From NCBI GenBank assembly GCA_035578905.1, contig JAQJVL010000103.1, positions 1,116,001-1,180,000 of the forward strand: 64,000 nt of DNA. Reading direction: 5' to 3'. This DNA comes from Stictocephala bisonia. Lineage: Eukaryota; Arthropoda; Insecta; Hemiptera; Membracidae. The notes beneath the pieces were generated by a model, which did not search any database, was not told the DNA's origin, and saw only the letters and a program-made list of their open reading frames with translations. The position numbers were made by a program, and so were the translations under genes. Positions 36,186 through 49,800 of this stretch are shown piece by piece. Numbering within the stretch: position 1 is the first letter of the stretch; the number at the start of each line of letters is the position of its first letter.

Positions 36186-36780
36186 AATAATAATAATAAT
36201 AATAATTTTTATTTGCCACACAAATTTTACATCATTGACAATGTCATAGCAGCAGCTATTGCAATAGCTTGTGTCATACATACTAATTACTAAAATTAGA
36301 CTATTTATGAATCTACCAGTAGACTTTAAAGTCAAATTAGTAATAAAAAATGTGTACTTTAAAAATTAAAAATTAAGGTCAATTGCGTTAAAAAATTCAT
36401 CTAAATTGTAAAATGGGTTTTTTAAAAGCCAGCAGTAAAATTTATTTTTGAATTCAGAAAAAGAGTACTGACTAATTTTAGGTTCCAAAAAATTGAAAAT
36501 TTTAAGGGACAATACTATATGACTATCCAGAGTCTTATTCAAACGATAAAAGTCAATTTTAGCATTTTTCTTTCTACGTGTATTATAGTTATGGAAAGAT
36601 TGTTTGAATTTTAAGAATTCTGAATTTGTAATAGTATAAGTAACCAAGTCAAATATGTAAAGATTTATAATGGTTTGAAATTGGAAATCAATAAAAAGTG
36701 GTTTGCAGTGTTCTCTGGAGTCACATTTCTTAAGAACTCTTAAAGCTTTTTTTTGTAAAGTTAATAGTTCTTAATAGTTC
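36186..36780 (-). pseudogene. 5'-truncated LINE abutting BubR1 exon 1
   Basis: The minus strand encodes LLTLQKKALRVLKKCDSREH, a frame change, then FHNYNTRRKKNAKIDFYRLN and WLLKNPFYNLDEFFNAI (36366-36647). It is closely related to LINE A at 20861-21985. Its 3' end carries an (ATA)n run at 36183-36205. Truncation occurs at about 36770-36780, after which AATAGTTCTT repeats lead straight into the BubR1 splice acceptor. Confidence 0.8.
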
Positions 36781-36804
36781 TTAATAGTTAATAGATCTTT
36801 CCAG

Positions 36805-37154
36805 ATGAAATGAATACTTCAGAAGTCTTGGATTTATCAAAAGAGAATATCCAACCCCTCAAACAAGGACGAAATGCAGTCAAACTGGGAACTGCTTTAC
36901 AGGCTCAGACAAATTCAGAGCTTCACCAGAAGTTGTTAGCGGAAAGAGAAGAGTTTGAACTTTTAATTAGAATGTACGAGGGTGAAGATCCTTTAAAACC
37001 TCATTATGATTATGTTAAATGGATAGAACAAAGCTTTCCGAAACATGGGCCAGATAGTAATATAGTTCAAATACTTGAAAATACTCTTACAACTTTCAAA
37101 GACGATGAACGTTACAAACAAGATTTAAGATATGCTGAACTCTTGGTTAAATAT
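36805..37154 (+). CDS. BubR1: BubR1 exon 1 (start, KEN1, first helices)
   Basis: The acceptor is GATCTTTCCAG ending at 36804 and the donor is GTAAGT at 37155. ATG at 36810 opens MNTSEVLDLSKENIQPLKQG, with the KEN box at residues 11-13, close to the N-terminus as in other BubR1 proteins. An upstream ATG at 36805 reads only ATGAAATGA and overlaps the start. If the acceptor is real an untranslated first exon lies upstream; if not, this is the first exon. It ends in phase 0 at LLVKY. Confidence 0.9.
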
Positions 37155-37783
37155 GTAAGTATGATATATTTGAATACCTTAAAAGATAATGCATATTCAT
37201 CTTTGTGCTTGATGACCTGAATTTTATATTTACTCTAGTGTTAATGAACAGTCTTATTTATTCTCTAGGTTTTAATTGGTAGACTTACCTTTGCGTCAAT
37301 GCAGATCACTGTTATTAATTCTAGTGTTACTTACTTATTTTCTTTTTTAGTATAATTACTTGATACTGGTACTTGTAATTTCGTAAAAATAGGTGCTTCT
37401 GCAGGTTTAATTACCCTAAGGAAAGGTCATGGAGAGTTTAACCTATATATATTCAATATTTAAAAAAGAATTCAGTCTGTGAAAAATCACTTGTCAACTA
37501 GTTTACGTTTTTGTATGGCTAGAGGCTTCTAAAAGTTTTGTTCCAGATACATTCAGTTTCCTTTTAAAAAGAGTGAATCTAGAAGTCAGTAATAAGTGTA
37601 AAAATCATTATTAAAAAATCTGAAAACATTTTTAGTTCACAAGTGCTTTCCTAGTGTGTTTTGAACTAAAATCAAAAGGCAGCTTGACTCAAAGAAACTC
37701 AGTTCGGGATGTATCATTAACATCTGTGAGTATTGCATTGCACATTCATAAATAATTCGATACTGGTGGTGCAGTTCTGTGAC

Positions 37784-37832
<49 letters not shown>

Positions 37833-40800
37833 CGAGTGATAAATAACGAAGAAAACTAAAATAGTGACTGAAAATATGGAAATCCAGGTTTTATTATGAT
37901 TGTTTCGCATAACCATAATTTCATTTACTATCTTAATTTTATCCATTATTTTTCACTGAATCTTTAAAAAATGATATAACATTGGGTTGTTGTAAAGTAG
38001 TCCAAAAGTTTTGTATGCTTATATTTTTTGTAATTTTTATGTTTTTTTCAGACATTAACATTTTAATTTGTAAACAACCGCCATTTTGAAACGAATAACT
38101 ACGCTCAAAACCTTTTTAAGTATAACGTGTCCTAAGAACAACTTACTTAAAAACAACATTCGCTCATCACACTCATTCGAAATCCATATTCGCCCATATC
38201 TTGACGATCGGCGTTTTATGAATAATAAATAAAAATAAAAATAAATACATACCAAATTTCACTAGCGTATGCTAAACTGCTTTTGAAATATTTATATTAT
38301 GTATAAATCACACACAGACAGAAAACTGAATGATATAAGATATTTGTTAGTTTGTATAATTTATTTATTTCGACCTGATCCTGTAAAATATGGTTTAAGT
38401 CGAAGCCATATTTTACAGACACCCTGTATATGCAACTGTTATGCTTCAAAACAAGAGAAGTATGCCTTACATTTTGGTGCCAAGGCAAATACTGTGTTCG
38501 TGTCTGAACATTAAATCAATGTAAATTTATATTTGAACATGCAGTTTAGTTGTATGACTTTAAATCACAGATCCAGGGTAGAAAAAAGTACTTAAATATT
38601 TGTAATATGAATCCTTTTGCTTGCTCAAAAGCATTTCAAGTAACATGTCTAATGTATTTATTTTCCAGATTGATACTCAACCTAATCCACTTGAGTTGTA
38701 TCAGCTTGTGTACAATCAAGGATTGTGCACCATGTGTGCTCCATTCTACAAAGCATGGGCCGATGAATTGGACAAAATTAATGATATTAAGAATGCTGAT
38801 CAAATCTATGAATTGGGGAAAAGGGTTAAAGCTCAACCCATAGCCATTTTAGAAGAAGGCCATTTGTACGTATATAATTATTTACTTTAATGTCACCTTT
38901 TGCAATTTATGGTAAAACCTTGATTGAAACAAAACTCAGAAACTTGTATATTTAATATTGTAAAACATTGTTAACAAGATAAGGCAAGCCACAAGAAAGT
39001 CATAGGAGAAAAACAAATAATTTTAATTTATCTTTTACATGCATAGGCGATTGTCATGGGTCATGTAATTATGACGCTTCTAGATCTCATTTAGGAGACC
39101 TGATATGATTCCCTCCCTCCCCTAGTGTATGTGTCCCAAGTGGTTTACCCGTGGCTAAAATTGTTTGTTTTCTTGTTGTCTCTTTGTCTTGTCAGTTCAT
39201 CTTATGATAATCTCATATAATGTTCTAAGATTTTAATGCTTCTTATTATTATGGGATGAATCCTTTTTCATATGGATTCAGCTCTTATTTAAGGGCTTGG
39301 AATTATCTGTTAAAATGTATGGACTACCAGAATCGTTTGCACGTCCATAGAGATCTGAAGGTCTCGAATCTTATCGTGACCTAATTATCAAAAAAAAGAG
39401 TTATTTCTTGATAGGTTTCACTAGTCAGAGAAAGCAGAGACCACCCCTACATGTGTGATAAATGTTTCTAATTGATTTATATTCACGCTATTGTTGAAAA
39501 AATGTTATGATAGAATTTAATTTCGAACTTATTTGTCAATACGAGAAAAATGAACCAAAAACAGTCTCCTGCCTGAAGCAAGCCGTTTCCTATTCTTTTC
39601 AGTTATTTCACCTAAGAATTATTAAATGTGCCAAGTCTATGATAAAGAGAAGATTTAATTTAAAAAAATATGATTTTGGTTCCTGAAACGCCATAAAGAT
39701 TTAAGTAAAAGATTTGAATGTTAAACACAATCATATGCTCTTTTAATGCAGAAAAAACTTCCTTAACACGTCGAATGCGGCCTACGTTAATTAACATAGC
39801 GTGGCAGTGGCACGTCTGGTGACCTACGAAGAATTATGTAGTACCCCTACTTCAAATATGCATTGGTTTAGCGTGAGTTTAGATATTGCCAGGAACTTTG
39901 TGTCACTCGCCGTTTGTTGTGCCAGTTTTTGTGTTCGAAAGTAGTTTCGTTTTCTGTATCCGTCATTTTTGTAGGAGGAGTGACTGTAATAAGTGGTAGT
40001 GTTATGTGTTTAGTGGTTAGCAATTTAAGTGCACAATTATGTAATCTTTCAGCATTCAAAGTGCTAAGGAAACTCTACTTTTAAAACCTTTAATTATTGT
40101 GATGACAAGATCACCCTCTGCTATTAGTATGGATTTATTTTTTCTGAACCTAAATCAAGGAGAAATAAATAATTATTCTACTATCTAAAAAAATATATCA
40201 AAAATTTAAAATTTAAATATGTTGTTAGAAAGTGGATAGTACGCTAACTTTGATAGTTGCTATAAAATTGCTTTTAATTCAGTAACATATTTCCAAATGC
40301 CTCTAAGTTTGTACCATGTAATAATTCAGGTATTCCATATGATAAGTAATAGGGATGTGTCAGTCCCTAAAGTCGGTTCTCGGTTCTATTGGTTATCAAC
40401 AAAAAGCCGAGAACCGATGGCAAAATCTTGGTTCTGCGGTTCTGGTTCTAGAAAAACGTCAATGGGGAGATAGCTTTCATATGAGAAATGTTTCATGTGT
40501 GAAAAGTGCTGATAAACGGTGCAATCAGACATCCGGCCACAAGATAAACAATATATTTTTATTTAAAAATTACTAAACCGTAGAAGGCAACTTCCTTATC
40601 AGGCAACTTCCTTATCGTGATTTGGCCATGAAATAAACAAAATATCTTAACTCAGAAAATATTCGCCCATAGTCTGGCCACTTCCTTATCAGCACATGAA
40701 AAGAGACAGATAACATTAGTGAATAGAAATTCACATGCAAAGGCATGAATTGAAGCCATTCTGTTTTTGTTCAAGAGTCCAGAGTCCAGTCATCCTTTCC

Positions 40801-43800
40801 ACCTAAGCTCCACCCTTGTTTATCTCAACCCTTTCTAATCACTTCCTGCCTGATAAATAACACCTTTGGAAACATTCAATTCTGTTTACAACTTATCTAA
40901 CATTCTGAAATTAATTATGCTTCTAGTTTTATTTTGTATTTTGAAAAATAAAAGGTTTTTATGATGAATTTAAGATATTACAGTTTATTTATTTAGACTT
41001 GAATTAAATAACAATGCATACAAAACGTAGGGAATTGGATTGAAAAATAAAGTTTTTTTTTTTAATATTGTATCAAAACTAAACAAAATGAGTCTTTACC
41101 ATTTTTACTTTAAAATAGTTAAATTTTATTTTTATTTGTTTTTTTTACAGTCTTAAATTGGACTAATGTTTTAAATTGCATTGACTTAACATTTACTGAC
41201 CCAAAATAGTTTGTTATTTCTTAAATTAAAAACAAAATGTATACCGTAATTTATAAAAACATTTATGGTATTATTTGGCTGTAGAGTTTTTTTATGAATG
41301 TGAGCAAATATATATATTTTATAATTCAGTATTATCACCAATTGAGAAAAGAACCAATAGTTAATAAAAGTAGTTTTTTTTTCTTACATTCTTACATTTG
41401 AGACGCCGACACAACGTTGTGCGTATTTTAAGGCGAATTTGAATGGTTTTATGAGTGTAGGATGAGTGTAGATGAGTGTAGTCTGGTTACTAACTGAGTT
41501 CAACTGTAGTTTTTTTTATACTGTAATTTTTATATATTATATTATATATTATAATTATACTTAATTAATTTTTCAATACTGTAGTTAATCAAAATAATTT
41601 TTTTAATCAATTATATTACTTGTATTTGCTGTTTATGTTTGACATACTACAATTACATCAACCTCTTAAATTTAGTTGTAGTGATTTCAATAAATTGTTG
41701 TGATTTCTTTTTGGATAAGTTTTATTACTAAACCAGACCTAAAATGGCAAGTTATTTTTAAATTTTCTCTAGGCTTATAAGTTTTGTAATTTCCTCAAGG
41801 TAAATTTCAATTGCATACTAATTTGAGCATTATATTCCATGTAGCTGAATTGTATATTTTTTTAATTTAAAGTAAATACTTTATTTGTGCAAAAAATGTT
41901 AACAATCATACCCTGAGAATAAATAAAATGTTACCAATTCTCTAGTTATTGGAAATATTGTATGTCATTTTATAGTTTTTTAGGGTGTATTATACTTCAT
42001 ATTGAAGAAATCAACAAAATACTACATACTGTTTTTACTGTCTGATTCCACATATTTTGTTGATTCACTGGTGAAAAGGTATTGGAAAAATTTTCTGACT
42101 TTCTCAAAAAGTATTCAGATCTGGGAACCGATCTCAGTTCAGAACTGATCCGAAACCGAAGAAAAATGGAACCGACCCATTACTAATAAGTAATGCAATA
42201 AAAGTAGTACTAACTACATCTTATTGACTAAAGAATATTCTGTCTTATTGAACTACTTTTGATTCAGAATAATGTTTATTTTAACTGTAGGAACATTTTA
42301 AAGAAATAAGTTTTTAGCTATCAGGAACTTCAATTTATTTTTTTAATTTTAAAAATCACACATATGAGTACAAATTTAGAATAAATTAAAGGCACTCACT
42401 GCCTAAAGGAAAAATCTACCTAAGCTTGTTAATAAATTTTGTTTAAACTGAATTTAAAAAATGTTTTTCACATTTTAGACGATTTCAACTAAGCGTTGGT
42501 CGACGAATGTTGGGGCACCAGGAAGAACCTGCTGAAGATGAACCAGATTACAATAGACATGCTCTTCATAAGCTTGAGAAAAAGAATATTCATAGCGCAA
42601 GAGATCCTGTCGGGGCACCCGGTCGAATCAAACAATCATTAACTAATCACAATAATCAAAATGCTCCCTTTAAAGTGTATCAGGTAATTTCATTATTTTA
42701 AAATACACATGTTCTTAATGAAACAATCAATAAGTAAGAGAAATATTGATTTGGCACAGAACGTGACATGAGATTGCCAAATACATATTGATTAAAATTG
42801 TGCATTAAATATCTAATGAAATTTGACCTTAACAACAACACATTTGATTGCAGTTAGTACTCCAAAATTGCAATGTGTGATCTATAAAAAAATCTAATCA
42901 GCAAATGCATATTGTTCCATTATCAACCTTGTTTGATTTGTGAGGTGTAATTTTTATGTCAACATAAATAAAATCATCGGTCATTCTCATACTTAGATCA
43001 GTGTAGTTTGGATAGTGTAAGATTGTATTTAATATGGAGGAAAAATTAACAGCTGATATTAGTAATTTTGTTGATCATCATGTTTTTGAGTATTTATTGC
43101 TGCTTGTTTCAATGCAATAAGTTATCAAGCGGATCAGAAGTTTGGTTCTAGTTACATATGAGAAAAACCGAGCTGTACATTAAGTGCGCCTAAAAAACAT
43201 TAATTTAGTAAAAACATGTTTTTATTACTAAATACTAGGGATGGACGGGTCTTGAAATTTTGGGAATTCCCCGAGAAATTATAATTCTTGTCTGCGAGAA
43301 GGACATTTTTTTACGATTGAGAATTCCATTCGGGAGTTTTTTCAATTGTTTGTAAGATGTAACCAACTAAATACATAGTTCGATCTCAATATCGTGGTTT
43401 TAATCGACATTCATGGCCAATTTTGGATTTTCAATGAATATAAATTAAAGTGAAAGGATAACAAAATATGATAAATTTGTTCGATTAGCGTACAATGTAA
43501 TTTATTGCTTATGTTGTGGCAGTGAAGTTACAGTCGGCAGTTCGGGGCGAACGTAGATGTGACGTTCTCACGACCTGTTCATTTGATAAGTGAGTGAGAT
43601 CCGGATCACGCTGCTCCATGAGATCTGTTAGGGTTGAACCCGTTACCGACAGCGAGATCCGATGATCCAAACGAACAAAAACCTAGGACAGAACCGCTGA
43701 CCAAGACCCAAATGAGAATAATCGAAAAAAGAATGAGCTTATATTCCAATGTTCACGTTAGTAATGTAAAATCGTTCAATCAAACTGCTCCTGTGAACAG

Positions 43801-46800
43801 GGTCACTTTACTGTCCAGAACCGATTGATCCGTATCACTGTTAAGAACAAAACTTCCCTTCCTATGGCAAAAATCCATTTCCCTCATGTTGTACATACTA
43901 CGAACCGTTCAGCTCGTGTCGGAACTGAAATTATCATATGTTTCCCGCGAGGTAACTAATCATCCAATGATTTGACAGAAGAAAATAACGTATCTTATCA
44001 TACAAAATTTTGTGATGGTGTTCTAGCAACATGCGACATAACAGTATTTATTTATTGTCAATCAAATAAAAAATAAATAGATATATCCTTGGCGAATGTC
44101 AATTAATTATTTGTTTATGAACACTTAAGATCGCCAAATCTGCACGTAACATTTGCAGGGATACGATATTTTTTTCTGTCAAATTGTCGAACGGTTTCCT
44201 GACTAGGTTAGAAAGAAACACAGATTGAGTGAAACATGTGGTACGATACAATAATTTTGACTTGTAAATTTACTGACTGGTTCCCTGCCCATAATTGTTA
44301 CTACTACGTTGATATTATGAGCAAAACAATTCAATTCCAAATCCTTTCTGATTATAATACAAAGGGATTTAGCTGTACAGAACATAATTAATAATTTTTA
44401 TTGAACCGAAGGATTATCGTACTTCTCGTTTATAATTTAGTTACACAATATCTTCGTTGTATCACCAGTTGGCACTTGGCTGATATTTGAGAGTGCATCC
44501 CGCCTGGCTAGGCCTACATTATTGACGTAAACAGGTTTCACTCAAATTCGTCATAAATTGCTCATGAGGAAATTATTTCTCTTTTGTTCATGTATCTAAA
44601 TGGTTTCGAGTTGCACACATTTCATTACCGATCATAATCTATTTAAATAATTTATCATAAACGACTTTCAAATTTATTTTTAGATTTAGGTGCACAATTA
44701 TTACTATCAATCGATTAAACTTTTTTGGCATCCAGATTTTTCAAATTTTATTACATAATTCACAACTTATTTCCGGTTAATTGTAACAACGTTATTACTT
44801 GATAAAATAACCACAACTCCACTTTTCGTGGCGTATACAAAATCCATTTTTTTTGTTGAGAGCAGGCAATTTTGAAAGCAACCGACTGCGTTTGGTGATG
44901 ACGCCTGAATCGTGGAATCGCTTAGGTTGGATGATCCAGCTTTTGCCTAAAAGCTTCGCTCCTGTGATAGGAACTCGGAAGTACAAGATCAGCCGTCACT
45001 GTGATTAGTTGATAGTCACAGAGAAGAAACAGAGGTTGCTTTCTTATGACCACAGTGAAAGCATCAGTGGCAGTTATATAAATACAGTACAAGTAAACGT
45101 CACACAACACAAATTTATTACAATATAAGCACAAAATGCACAAATATATTACAATACAAGTACAAAATGCACAAATATTATGGTGATCGATTTCGGTAAA
45201 ACACGCTCACCTTCCTCAGACCAGAGGGATTCACAAAAGAATGGAATGAGAAATCATGTAATGACTTAGATAATATGTTAAATATACTTAATTGTCACCA
45301 CCAGAAGCTTAGTTTTACCAGTGAACTTGAATCTATGAATGTAATTAATTTTTTGGATCTAAAAATAATTCGTGATCATAACAAACTTTCAAATAGAATT
45401 TTCAGGAAACCTACTCAAACCAATTGTACAATAAATAACAGTTCTGTCCATCCCCCGTCTCACAAAACAGCTAGCTTCAGAAGTATGTTATATAGGGCGT
45501 ATTCAATACCATTAAGTGTTGCAGATAGAAAACAGGAAATAAATTTAATAAAATCAATAGCTATTGCAAATGGATACAAGGTATCAATGATTGATGAAAT
45601 TGGAAGTAGAATAAAAAAGAAAATAGAAAATAAAATTCGAGACGATAGACAAACAACACTTAAAAAAGAAAAATCCGATAAAGAGCAAAAGAAGTATGTA
45701 TCCCTCCATTACAATGGACCGTTTACACAAAGAGTTGGTAATAGATTTAAGAAATTCAGCTGAATTTCTCCTTGTTCTTATTAAACTTAAATCAGTCAGT
45801 AGAAAAGCATTCAAATATTTATATAACTTGACAGTTATTGTTGAAATTTTTATTTGATGGTTTTTATAATTATTTTTGTTAAGATAGCTTTTGATATGTC
45901 CAATGCAGCTTTATTTTCGATCGAATTGTTTATCGACGGCTAAACATAAAAGTCAAGTACTTGCACACACAGTGTTAAAATTTCCAACGCTGCCACTGTG
46001 GTGTCATCAAGAAACAGCCGTTTTTTTTTTTTTTTTTTTTTTTTATTCAGCTGATTCAACTGTGTTCAGCTGATTACCACATTACAAAAGAAGTGCATTG
46101 CATTTATTTAATTTATTGAGTTTGAAATGGACAGAAAGATCTTTGGTTATACAAACACAAACATACATTGATCAATCAAAGAGGTGATGAATTCAGATCC
46201 TAGGTTAAACCAACCAACCTGTAATCCAACCTAACCTATTTTGACCTAACATAATCAAATTGGTAAAATCTAGTTTAACATAACCATAACATTGATACAA
46301 TTAACATAACCTAGTTTATCTTAACCCAATGGTGTTTACGTATGGAAACCTGTAGAAAATTACCAAATTCATTATTTTTTTTAATGTCCTATAATTCGTC
46401 AAAATCATTTAAAATTGAAGACACACCTAATGCCATGCATTCCTATATTCAACGTTTTATCCCAAAGAACAGACTTGAATTAAATGAATGGGCAATTCGT
46501 TGTCAATCACAATATCATCAGCTACCCTTTTGAATTAAATATACAAATTAATGAACGTCACAGAAGTTGCAGATGGCGGATCAACACAACATAAAACAGC
46601 TGACGATGTTGCATGTAATGTCCAATTTGGTGACTGAGGTGTCGTCTGCACATCTACCAACTACATTAAATAAAACGATCAGTAATTTTCTGTCCAGTGT
46701 AACTTCCAACATACGCCTTCATGCCACTGCTGCTACAGCGTCATCTGTAAATAATCCGATCGTTAATCCGCCATGTGTCTCCAGTCTAAGGATTGCTAAA

Positions 46801-49800
46801 ATATTAAAGCACTATACTTAATTATAAAATTGGACTATAATGGAAATTGCTAGTAAATGATTGAATTTTGCTATTAATCTTAGGGAGTGGCTCATTGACA
46901 ACATGAATAAATTACCTACGGTAATGTGTGTGGCTAAATTTACAGTGGCAAATCCTGTTAAAAGGCTTTCAAAGATTAGTTATAACAGAACTTAAAAGAA
47001 AAGTGGGTTACTTGAAAAGATGTTTGTTACAAAAAAATTGTACAGGTATGTTCTATATTTACACTATTTAGTAATATAACATGGTTATATTAGATTTAGT
47101 AATATAACATACGAGGGCTATCCAGAAAGTAACAGACGTTTTTGAATTGTGCGGCAGTGGGCGGGACTACAGCCGCTATCTTGGTGTCAAAACACTCTGG
47201 CGTTCAGTACGCATCGAGCTGTAGTCGCACGCGGTCTGTACCTCTTTTGCTTGTCACACTTTGAATAGTTAAAATGTGTGCTGCAATTGAAAATCCCGCC
47301 ACTTGTGAAGTGCGTTCAGTGATAAGAATTTTGTTGGCAAAAAACCATAAACCAATTGAAATCTATCGCCAACTGTGTGAAGTTTATGGAAATGGAATAG
47401 TGAGTGAAAGCAGAGTAAGGCAGTGGTGTATTGACTTTAAAAATGGCCGTACCAATGTTCATGACGATAGTCGTAGCGGTCAGCCTAGCCTTGTGACTGA
47501 AGATTTGATGCTGAAAATCAATGACAAAGTTCATGAAAATCGCTGTTTCACAATGACTGAACTCTCGGGAACATTTCCCACAAATGTCACGAAGTTTACT
47601 TCATGAAATTGTTGTAGGGAAGCTTGGATACCACAAATTTTGTGCCAGGTGGGTTCCAAAAATCCTTACGGAAGATCACAAAAAGCAAAGACTTGCTGCA
47701 TCGTTAACTTTCCTTGATGAATACGACAAACATGGTAACGAACTTCTCGATCGTATCGTTACTGGTGATGAAACATGGGTGAAGCATGTCAATTGTGAAA
47801 CAAAAATGCAGTCTATGGAATGGGGGCACACCCATTCTCCAAAAAAAACCAAGAAAATGTCTCCAAACTCTGTCAGCGAGAAAGATTATGGCAACTGTTT
47901 TTTGGGATGCTAAGGGTGTGATTCTGGTTTATTTCCTTGAACCAGGATCAACAATCAACACAGAGAGGTATTGTGAATCATTGCAGAAGCTACAGCGAGC
48001 GATACAAAACAAGCGTAGGGGAAAATTTAGCTCAAAGATTTTGTTTTTCCACGACAATGCATGTCTCCATACAGCCAATCGTACACAACAAGTCTTGGAT
48101 GATTTTGATTGGGAAGTGTTTGATTATCCGCCTTATAGCTCAGATCTAGCACCAAGCGACTACCACTCTTTCCAGCGATGAAGACCTGGCTTGCAACGCA
48201 GCGCTTCAATAGTGACGTTGAACTTCACACTGGCGTTAATCAGTGGTTGAGATCTCAGGCGGCAGATTTCTACAAAACTGGAATCGAAAAACTTGTGTCA
48301 CGTTATGATAAATGTCTCAATTTGAACGGAGATTACGCTGAAAAATAGCCTAAAAGTGTAGCTTTTAAATGTATATAATAAAATGTTCCTATTTCAGTTG
48401 TTAATTTTTTATTTCAAAACGTCTGTTACTTTCTGGATAGCCCTCGTAGTTTATCTTATCTATGAAAATGTAAAGACATAAAATTAATACCTAAATACGT
48501 ACTTCCTCAATATCTGAAAAGATTTATGAACTAATTTAACATTTTAGGGGGAAGATAGTGGAGACAATATGTATGGTGAAAGTATTGGTAAAATGTTTCC
48601 AAAACAAAAACTGGTGAACAAAGAAAACACATTAAAACCTGGCCCCTGGACACAAAATAAAGGTAAAATTCACAACCGAACGCAAGCTGCCACTAGCTTA
48701 ACGCCTGCTTTCCAAGGTAAGTTTATTTTTCTTTCCAAGTCAATATTTCTAATCCTAATGATGTTATTTATTATTATGTTCATGTAAAAAGGCTAACAGT
48801 CAAAATAATTCAACTTGAAAAAATTCTTCCAGTATTACAATTGTATTCAGTGGATCAGCTTCAACCAAGTAGATCTTGTTCTTAGAACTAGGCTTAAGCG
48901 GCCGGTGTCATAACTAGAATCTACAGTTTCCGGTGACAACCGCGTCAAGGTACTATCTACAATATTTAAGTAGATCTTGTGTCTGGCCATCAGCCAATAC
49001 TACATGGTTCAGATTTCACGTATTTCCCTTAGTTGCCCTGACTAGTGGGCTATTAATAAATGACCCTTTCTGAGGAACAATTTAACTCTGTTACATTTTT
49101 GGGGGATTAGCCTCCGGATCACTGTTCAATACTTAAAGTGGTTTATATACCTGCATTCAAGTAATCCAAGTCGTTGCTTCTGCAACCGGTTTCAACTCGT
49201 CATGAGAGTCATCTTCAGGCCGTACAAGGATGTAATAAAATGTGATCACTTCATATGAAGGTCGTCACGAACACATAACGAATAACGGACACTACGAATA
49301 TACGAACACATAACAAAACACTTAAAAACGTTGACATTAATGAACAACTAAAAATTCGCGACGCGTGCCGGGCTGGAGCGTAGTCTAGACTGCCACGGTC
49401 AGGGTCATTGGCAGTGACGTCACATCCTTATCTGTTGTTCCAAATTCTATGAATAGGATTCCTTTCCCTCTCCAGTATCTTAATCGCTGTATCGTAAATA
49501 AAGTTTGATTGGAAAGACAGCTTGTCGTTCAGTACATTTTGTTTATCTGATTTAACTGCTCTGTATATTTCAAATTCTTCTAATGTGTTTCTATTGTAAC
49601 GATCTTGAGAAAAATGAAGAATGTCCATGTTATTATCAATGCTTGTATAATTATGGTTGTTTGAAATTAGGTTTTCGGCAAAGTTTGAGGTCTGGGGGGT
49701 GTGGTTTTTCTAGGTATATGTTCTTTGAATCGTTTTCTGAATGAGCGGGAAGTTTGACCAATATAATATTTTGGGCAGTCGTTGCAATTGATCTTATAAA

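Noticed and set aside
42507..42701. Start of BubR1 at the methionine in exon 3
   Set aside because: Exons 1 and 2 carry conserved BubR1 sequence and join to exon 3 in phase.
43237..43330. Second hAT element starting TAGGGATGGACGGG
   Set aside because: No matching right end or 8-bp duplication was found.
46342..46821. Two short frames as a host gene or BubR1 exons
   Set aside because: No recognised motif, no matching splice sites in phase with BubR1, and exons 3 and 4 already join directly.
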